Part shown: positions 59,079 through 64,000 of the stretch, piece after piece | Numbering within the stretch: position 1 is the first letter of the stretch | How the letters are laid out: every line of letters starts with the position of its first letter | Notes under the pieces: generated by a model | What the model saw: only the letters and a program-made list of their open reading frames with translations | Database searches by the model: none | Told to the model about the DNA's origin: nothing | Origin: Treponema sp. OMZ 798 | GTDB taxonomy: Bacteria; Spirochaetota; Spirochaetia; Treponematales; Treponemataceae | Direction: 5' to 3' | NCBI RefSeq assembly: GCF_024181385.1 | Contig: NZ_CP051305.1 | Coordinates: 1-64,000, forward strand | DNA: 64,000 bases | Made by a program: the position numbers and the translations under genes

Positions 59079-60086
59079 TTATGTCAATTGAAAATAATTT
59101 TGAATTATAGCTTTGTACTCCTCTATTGTTGAGGCTTGTACTAATTCTTGGCGGAGTTTTGAGCCGTCGGGTATGCCCTTGGTGTAGGCGACAAAGCGTT
59201 TACGCATTTCGCGGCAGCCTTTTTCTTCTCCCTTTTCATCGCATAAAAAAATGAGCTCTTTAAAGCCGGTGCGGATTTTTTGTTCCGTGCTTATTTCTCC
59301 GTATGTTCCCTTGGTCAAAAGCTCCCGCGTTTGTGTAAAGATAAAGGGGTTTCCCATAGCCCCGCGGGCAAACATTATGCCGGCACAGCCTGTTTCTTCA
59401 AGCATTTTTTTGGCATCCTCAGGCGAAAAAAGATCTCCCGATCCGAAAACAGGAATTTGATAAGGCTTCGCAAATTGAACCAGCTCTGCAAGGATGTTCC
59501 AATCGGCCTTCCCCGAATACACCTGTGCACGGGTGCGCGGATGTAGGGTGAGCATTTTAACCCCGGCATCAATTGCGGCTGAGGCTGCTTCTTTCCAGTT
59601 GAGTTTATCGGCGGTAAAGCCCGACCTTATTTTAAGAGTTACGGGTATCTTATATGGAGCCATTGCATCATTTACCGCCTTTACAATTTTGTATAAAAGC
59701 GGGATGTCCGTCATCAAAGCCGAACCTGCTCCGTTTTTGGTAATCTTTGCCATAGGGCAGCCCGAATTTATATCGATACATTCGGGAGAATATTTTTCGG
59801 CGATTATTACGGCTGTTTTTGCCATGTATTCGGGATTTGAGCCGAAAATCTGCACGGCATAGGCCTTTTCGTTAGGAGATCTTCCGATTAGGCTCTCGGT
59901 TTTATTGGAATCCCTCACGAGGGCCTCTGAGGAGACCATTTCGGTGTATGTAAAATCGGCGCCGCAGTCCACGCAGATTGAGCGGAAGGCCTTGTCGGAA
60001 TAGCCTGCAACAGGGGCCAAAAATATGTTTCCCGATAAAAGAAGCCCGCCTATTGAGACGGGCTTGTAAAGCGGTGTTTTTGCCAT
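59079..60086 (-). CDS. dusB: tRNA-dihydrouridine synthase (DusB-like)
   Basis: A 335-residue flavoprotein that reduces uridine to dihydrouridine in tRNA D-loops. Family motifs include LAPVAGYSDKAFR (about 22-34), the FMN-binding barrel region and the conserved DINSGCPMAKITKNGAGSAL containing the active-site Cys. The open frame extends 21 codons upstream, but ATG 60084-60086 lies one base after the tatD stop (TAAGATG) and matches the family start. The longer form would overlap tatD. It is the second gene of a tatD-dusB operon. Confidence 0.9.
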   Translation of the reverse strand: MAKTPLYKPVSIGGLLLSGNIFLAPVAGYSDKAFRSICVDCGADFTYTEMVSSEALVRDSNKTESLIGRSPNEKAYAVQIFGSNPEYMAKTAVIIAEKYSPECIDINSGCPMAKITKNGAGSALMTDIPLLYKIVKAVNDAMAPYKIPVTLKIRSGFTADKLNWKEAASAAIDAGVKMLTLHPRTRAQVYSGKADWNILAELVQFAKPYQIPVFGSGDLFSPEDAKKMLEETGCAGIMFARGAMGNPFIFTQTRELLTKGTYGEISTEQKIRTGFKELIFLCDEKGEEKGCREMRKRFVAYTKGIPDGSKLRQELVQASTIEEYKAIIQNYFQLT

Positions 60087-60087
60087 C

Positions 60088-60861
60088 TTATTCCGGCAGC
60101 CTGAAGAGTTTGCAGCTGTTTTTCCAAAGCTGATCGGCAAGTTCTTCAATATCCATCTTTAACATTTCAGCCATAAACTTTACAGTCTCGATTGTATTGG
60201 CCGGCATATTCCTTTGGCCTCGGTATACCGAAGGAGGCATGAAGGGGCTTTCGGATTCGACTACGATTCGGTCAAGAGGAAGCGCCAATACCGTATCGTG
60301 CAAGTTTCTTGCATTGCGGTAAGTCAAATTTCCTGCAAAGGAGAAGTATAGGGGAAGCTTTAAGGCCTCTTTTGCATAAATATCGTCTTCTGAGTAGCAA
60401 TGTAAAACGCCGCCCTCTTTAGGAATCCTTTCTTTTAATATGTCAAGAAGGTCCTTGCCTGCTTCCCTGTTATGGATAATTACAGGAAATCCCGCTTTTG
60501 AAGCAATGTCAAGCTGGGCTATAAAAAGTTCAATCTGAGAACGCTTGTCTCCGTATTTTTTGCAATAATCAAGACCTATTTCTCCTACAGCCACTACATT
60601 GGGCAATTTTAAGCTTTCTTCTATAATTTTTTGCCAGTCCTTTCCCGGGGATGTAACTTCGGAAGGAGATACGCCTACGGCATGGTATACTGCAGGTGAA
60701 AACCTGAGAGTCTCGTACACCTTTGAAAAGTCGTGGAGGCTGTTACATATACTTATTATCCTTGTTACAGAGCCTTGTCTGGCTTCCTGTACAACCCGCA
60801 ACTGCTCAATCGGATCAGAATATATCAAGCCGAGATGAGCATGAGTATCAAAAATCTGCAT
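60088..60861 (-). CDS. tatD: TatD-family deoxyribonuclease
   Basis: A 257-residue metal-dependent hydrolase. Metal ligands of the amidohydrolase-type barrel are visible: FDTHAHL (about 4-10), VGEIGLDY (about 97-104, Glu), IIHNREAG (His), HCYSED (His) and VESESPFMPP (about 203-212). TatD members have 3'-5' DNA exonuclease activity or D-aminoacyl-tRNA-like hydrolase roles in some cases. GGAAGAAT precedes the start. It is followed by dusB with a one-base gap. Confidence 0.92.
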   Translation of the reverse strand: MQIFDTHAHLGLIYSDPIEQLRVVQEARQGSVTRIISICNSLHDFSKVYETLRFSPAVYHAVGVSPSEVTSPGKDWQKIIEESLKLPNVVAVGEIGLDYCKKYGDKRSQIELFIAQLDIASKAGFPVIIHNREAGKDLLDILKERIPKEGGVLHCYSEDDIYAKEALKLPLYFSFAGNLTYRNARNLHDTVLALPLDRIVVESESPFMPPSVYRGQRNMPANTIETVKFMAEMLKMDIEELADQLWKNSCKLFRLPE

Positions 60862-61008
60862 ATTATTCTTCCATGTAAACTGATGTTATAAATTTTTACC
60901 TATTAACTAAGGTAACACTACCGTCTTGTACAGAATAGCATAGAAAAGCGTAATCGTCAACTTAAATTTTAAAAATTGTCAATAATTTATGTTAATAATA
61001 AAAATAGC

Positions 61009-61037
61009 TTGCTTTTTTGATGGTTTCGGTATATGAT
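61009..61037 (+). promoter_or_regulatory. Promoter for the YhhN-family gene
   Basis: TTGCTT (61009-61014), a 17-base spacer and TATGAT (61032-61037) lie about 30 bases before the start. The tatD-YhhN divergent gap (207 bases) otherwise shows only A+T-rich sequence. Confidence 0.6.
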
Positions 61038-61068
61038 TATGGTGTAGGTATATTTTTGGAGGTATATT

Positions 61069-61770
61069 ATGTATAATCAATGTTTAGATCCTTGGTGTAT
61101 AGCAACTATCGTTTTGTTTGTTGTTATTTCGACAATCCATTTGATTAAGTGTTTTAAGCAAAAACAAAAATGGGCAGATATTACAAAGTTTATGCTGATG
61201 CCGTCTTTGCTTTTATTCTTTTTGGCTTTCACTTTTGTTAATGTTCAAAACTTCTCTATTTTACACATTTTAATAATTATTGCTCTGATATCCAGCTTTT
61301 TTGGGGATGTTGCTCTTCTTTTTGATAGGGAAAAACAAAACTTTGCGCTTGGAATTTTATTTTTTGCGATTACCCAAATCTGTTACATAGTTTTTGCAAT
61401 ACTCGGTGCTAAGGTTGATTCTATTCCCCTTATTCCCGGAATTGTCACGGCTGTGATTTTTTTAGTTGTAATTATTTACAGCATAATGAGAACAAAAAAA
61501 CACTTAAAAGGTCTTAAGCCGATTGTAATAGCCTACGGGCTTATACTCTCATCGATGAGCTGGCTCTTTATAGTTTTTGCCTTTGCAAATCCTTCAATCG
61601 GACTTATATTGGCTGCTGTAGGAAGCATTTTGTTTATCGTCTCGGATGCTCTTGTTTCAGCCCAATACTTTTTGGGCGGTAAGGCCGGAATGCGCTTTAT
61701 TATTATGAAAACTTATATTCTTGCCCAACTTTTAATCATATTCGGTGCTATAGGAATTATAGGAGCTTAA
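61069..61770 (+). CDS. YhhN-family membrane protein (lysoplasmalogenase-like)
   Basis: A 233-residue membrane protein with about eight helices, of the YhhN/TMEM86 family. Human TMEM86B is a lysoplasmalogenase; bacterial members are mostly uncharacterised but may act on vinyl-ether lysolipids. Conserved polar positions are visible: TKFMLMPSLLL (about 39-49), SSFFGDVALLFD (about 81-92) and SDALVSAQYF (about 196-205). Treponemes contain plasmalogens in some cases, which would fit. GGAGG precedes ATG 61069. A terminator follows the gene. Confidence 0.85.
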   Translation: MYNQCLDPWCIATIVLFVVISTIHLIKCFKQKQKWADITKFMLMPSLLLFFLAFTFVNVQNFSILHILIIIALISSFFGDVALLFDREKQNFALGILFFAITQICYIVFAILGAKVDSIPLIPGIVTAVIFLVVIIYSIMRTKKHLKGLKPIVIAYGLILSSMSWLFIVFAFANPSIGLILAAVGSILFIVSDALVSAQYFLGGKAGMRFIIMKTYILAQLLIIFGAIGIIGA

Positions 61771-61793
61771 GAGTTTAAAACTCTCAGCTTGAT

Positions 61794-61837
61794 AAGCGGC
61801 AGCGGTTAAGACTCTTATCCGTTGCCGCTTAATTTTT
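61794..61837 (+). terminator. Intrinsic terminator after the YhhN-family gene
   Basis: AAGCGGCAGCGG (61794-61805) and CCGTTGCCGCTT (61819-61830) form a 12-pair stem with one G-U pair, followed by AATTTTT. Confidence 0.85.
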
Positions 61838-61954
61838 GTACAGCCGATATTAGGATGTTTTTTAGATAAATTGGTATTGCTCTTTATAACAATATATGGC
61901 ATAATTCTATTTTAGAAAAATGCGGAAATACGCAAAAATCTAAAATGAGGTAAG

Positions 61955-63253
61955 ATGTTTATGAAAATAGCTGAAAGACAAATTTATTTGCAAAGATTAA
62001 TCTCAAAAATGAATAACGGTATGATTAAAATTATTACAGGAGTGAGGCGATCAGGTAAATCGTTTTTACTTTTTAATTTATTTTATAAATATTTGCTGAA
62101 ACAAGGAATTAAAAAACAAAACATAATAACACTTGCTATGGATGACTCTGAAAATTCAGAATTTTTAAATCCTGAAAAACTGGCAAGTTTTTTGCAAAAC
62201 AGAACGAATGATGAAACTGAGCCGTACTTTATTTTACTGGATGAAGTTCAATTGCTTATTAATCGCGAAGAATTAAAAAACAAAGATTCTTTCATTAAGC
62301 TCTATGGAATATTAAACGGTTTATTGCGTAAAAACAATGTTGATGTTTATGTAACAGGGAGCAACTCCAAATTGCTTTCGAGTGATGTACTGACTGAATT
62401 TAGGGGCAGAGGAGATGAGATACATATAGCTCCGCTTTCTTTTTCCGAATATTATCCGGTTGTTCAAGGTGATATATATGCAGCATGGAATAATTATCTC
62501 ATGTATGGCGGAATGCCTTATATTTTACGCCTTTCAAATGACGAAGAAAAAGTCCGTTATCTAACACGTTTAAATAGTGAGATATATTTGAAAGACATCA
62601 GTGAAAGATATGCAATCTCAAATAGCTCCGGTATGGAAGAATTGCAAAAAGTTATTTCCTCATCAATTGGATCGCTTATAAATCCGCAAAAAATAGTTAA
62701 TACTTTTATTACAGGCGGACAAAAAGGAATTTCAGCACCCACAATAAAAGACTATCTTCAATATCTTCAGGACGCTTTTTTAATCCAAAAAGCGGAAAGA
62801 TATGATGTAAAAGGAAGAAAATATATAACAACGCCGGTAAAGTACTATTATGCCGATACAGGACTACGTAATGCAATTTTAGGATTTAGACAATTTGAAG
62901 AAACGCATCTCATGGAGAATGTTATATACAACGAGCTTATTTTCCGCGGGTTTTCCGTAGATGTCGGTGTCGTTGAAATAAATTGTAAAGAAAATAAGGG
63001 CAATGTACGCAAACAACTTGAAGTAGATTTTGTTGCAAATCTTGGAAATAGAAGATATTATATTCAATCTGCATTTGCAATTCCCGATTTAGAAAAAATG
63101 CAGCAGGAGCAATCTTCATTGCTGCATGTACCTGATTCCTTTAAAAAAATAATAGTTGTCGGAACACAAAGTCCTATTTGGAGAAATGAACAAGGCATAA
63201 CTATTATGAGCATTTATGACTTTTTGCTCAATGAAAATAGCCTTGATGTTTAG
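61955..63253 (+). CDS. ATP-binding protein with DUF4143 (AAA_14-type)
   Basis: A 432-residue protein of the AAA_14/DUF4143 family, common in bacteria with unknown function. The N-terminal ATPase shows Walker A GVRRSGKS (about 29-36) and Walker B YFILLDEVQ (about 90-98), plus an Arg-sensor region TEFRGRGDEI. The C-terminal DUF4143 region (about 210-400) has the PD-(D/E)XK-like segment LEVDFVANLGNRRYYIQ, as in other members. GAGG lies six bases before ATG 61955. It stands alone, with no mobile-element repeats nearby. Confidence 0.88.
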   Translation: MFMKIAERQIYLQRLISKMNNGMIKIITGVRRSGKSFLLFNLFYKYLLKQGIKKQNIITLAMDDSENSEFLNPEKLASFLQNRTNDETEPYFILLDEVQLLINREELKNKDSFIKLYGILNGLLRKNNVDVYVTGSNSKLLSSDVLTEFRGRGDEIHIAPLSFSEYYPVVQGDIYAAWNNYLMYGGMPYILRLSNDEEKVRYLTRLNSEIYLKDISERYAISNSSGMEELQKVISSSIGSLINPQKIVNTFITGGQKGISAPTIKDYLQYLQDAFLIQKAERYDVKGRKYITTPVKYYYADTGLRNAILGFRQFEETHLMENVIYNELIFRGFSVDVGVVEINCKENKGNVRKQLEVDFVANLGNRRYYIQSAFAIPDLEKMQQEQSSLLHVPDSFKKIIVVGTQSPIWRNEQGITIMSIYDFLLNENSLDV

Positions 63254-63432
63254 GTTTTAATCTGAGAGAATGCCGATTTGATAAAATTTCTATATTTACG
63301 GCAGCATCCGAATACCAAATCAATTTTATTTATAAGATTCTCTAAATTCTATTCGCTCAATTTTCCCGATTTTTTTTCAATATGCACTTTTCTTTTGCTG
63401 AAAATATGTTATAATGCTTTTAGGTGGTATAG

Positions 63433-64000
63433 ATGATTAGTGATAGACAGAAGCTGGAGGCTTTAAGTAATACTCCTCTTTTTGCAGGATGGGATGAGGT
63501 TTACTTAAAGGATATAGCCGATAGGGCAGGGATAGACAGCTATCAAAAAGGCGATGTTATTTTTAAACAGGACACATGCGGTGACCGTTTTTATATTATT
63601 GTAGAAGGAAACGTTATCATTTTGTCTCCTGAAGATAATTCCGTCCTTGCCGAATTTGTAGCAGGCGAGATGTTCGGCGAAACGGCAATGTTGACCGGAG
63701 AAGAACAAAAGGCAATCGCTTCTGCCAATGAAGATACTGTCATCCTCTCTTTCCCGAAAGACGGTACACCTATGGAAGATGTCTTTAAGGATAATCCCGT
63801 AACCTATGCTCAACTGTTAAAGTCCTTCTTGGTTATGGTTTCAAGAAGAACCCGGAAGGCGAACTCTTTAATAAAAGAAAACTCTCCCATAATGCAGGAA
63901 TTACAAAAGCAGGTTTATGGGGATAAGCTTACGGGTCTTTTAAACAAGGCCTATCTTGAAGAAAACATTGCAGAGTTTATGAAAAGCTCTTTTTCTCTTA
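63433..64000 (+). CDS. Cyclic-nucleotide-binding domain protein with GGDEF domain start (partial at window end)
   Basis: The frame opens at ATG 63433 (AGGTGG upstream) and runs off the window, so only about 189 residues are seen. Residues ~15-120 form a cNMP-binding/Crp-like domain (KGDVIFKQDTCGDRFYIIVEGN, AGEMFGETAMLTGE). The usual phosphate-binding Arg is not obvious. After a helical linker the sequence reads DKLTGLLNKAYLEENI (about 164-179), the standard entry to a GGDEF diguanylate cyclase. The GGDEF motif itself lies outside. The full protein would link a small-ligand signal to cyclic-di-GMP synthesis. Confidence 0.85.
   Translation, partial: MISDRQKLEALSNTPLFAGWDEVYLKDIADRAGIDSYQKGDVIFKQDTCGDRFYIIVEGNVIILSPEDNSVLAEFVAGEMFGETAMLTGEEQKAIASANEDTVILSFPKDGTPMEDVFKDNPVTYAQLLKSFLVMVSRRTRKANSLIKENSPIMQELQKQVYGDKLTGLLNKAYLEENIAEFMKSSFSL

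Overview
The window is spirochaetal DNA, very probably from an oral-type Treponema close to T. denticola; the species cannot be fixed from sequence reading alone. Evidence: a prcB-prcA-prtP (dentilisin) locus, a spirochaete-order motility operon (fliK-flgD-flgE-flbD-motA-motB-fliL-fliM-fliY-fliO-fliP), a FlgE with Lys165 and Cys178 at the positions known to form the lysinoalanine crosslink in T. denticola, an ergothionase-type lyase, many lipoproteins, and low to moderate G+C. Base 1 is the dnaA start codon, so numbering appears to begin at the replication origin; the origin itself lies outside the window.

Layout. 1-8.7 kb: dnaA, a surface lipoprotein gene split by a 12-C tract (likely phase-variable), dnaE, a YggT-like membrane protein. 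8.7-10.9 kb: a conserved protein of unknown function, tRNA-Glu(CTC), tRNA-Gln(CTG) and a decayed chemoreceptor tail. 10.9-15.8 kb: a heterodimeric ABC exporter with one degenerate ATP site, a lipoprotein, a PspC-domain protein. 15.8-18.4 kb (minus): two alpha/beta hydrolases (one proline iminopeptidase) and a PIN-domain toxin-antitoxin pair. 18.6-22.1 kb: TetR regulator and a FecBCD-type iron/cobalamin ABC importer. 22.1-30.5 kb (minus): a seven-gene run encoding an ergothionase-like lyase, a BCCT betaine transporter, XdhC and MocA maturation factors, and a three-subunit molybdenum hydroxylase. 30.5-34 kb: lipoprotein, NTF2-like protein, a membrane protein under a twin-palindrome promoter, an Rpn-family nuclease. 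34.2-43.6 kb: the motility operon. 43.7-50 kb: orphan OppA-like lipoprotein, ornithine cyclodeaminase family enzyme, LysM/M23 peptidase with a 9-G tract, glutaredoxin-like protein, an unknown protein, tRNA-Ala(GGC). 50-54.9 kb: prcB-prcA-prtP. 54.9-64 kb: hicA-hicB-hflX, GNAT, PepF, tatD-dusB, a YhhN-family protein, a DUF4143 ATPase, and the start of a cNMP-binding/GGDEF protein cut by the window end.

The most interesting system is the 22-30.5 kb cluster. It reads as a pathway for taking up ergothioneine (a trimethylammonium betaine), removing trimethylamine to give thiourocanate, and possibly oxidising the product or a derivative with a dedicated molybdenum hydroxylase. The lyase assignment is well supported by the missing MIO triad. 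The transporter substrate and the role of the hydroxylase are inference. Two homopolymer tracts inside surface or envelope genes, a promoter with paired ATGAC-N5-GTCAT operators, and a hicAB pair physically fused onto hflX are further points of interest.
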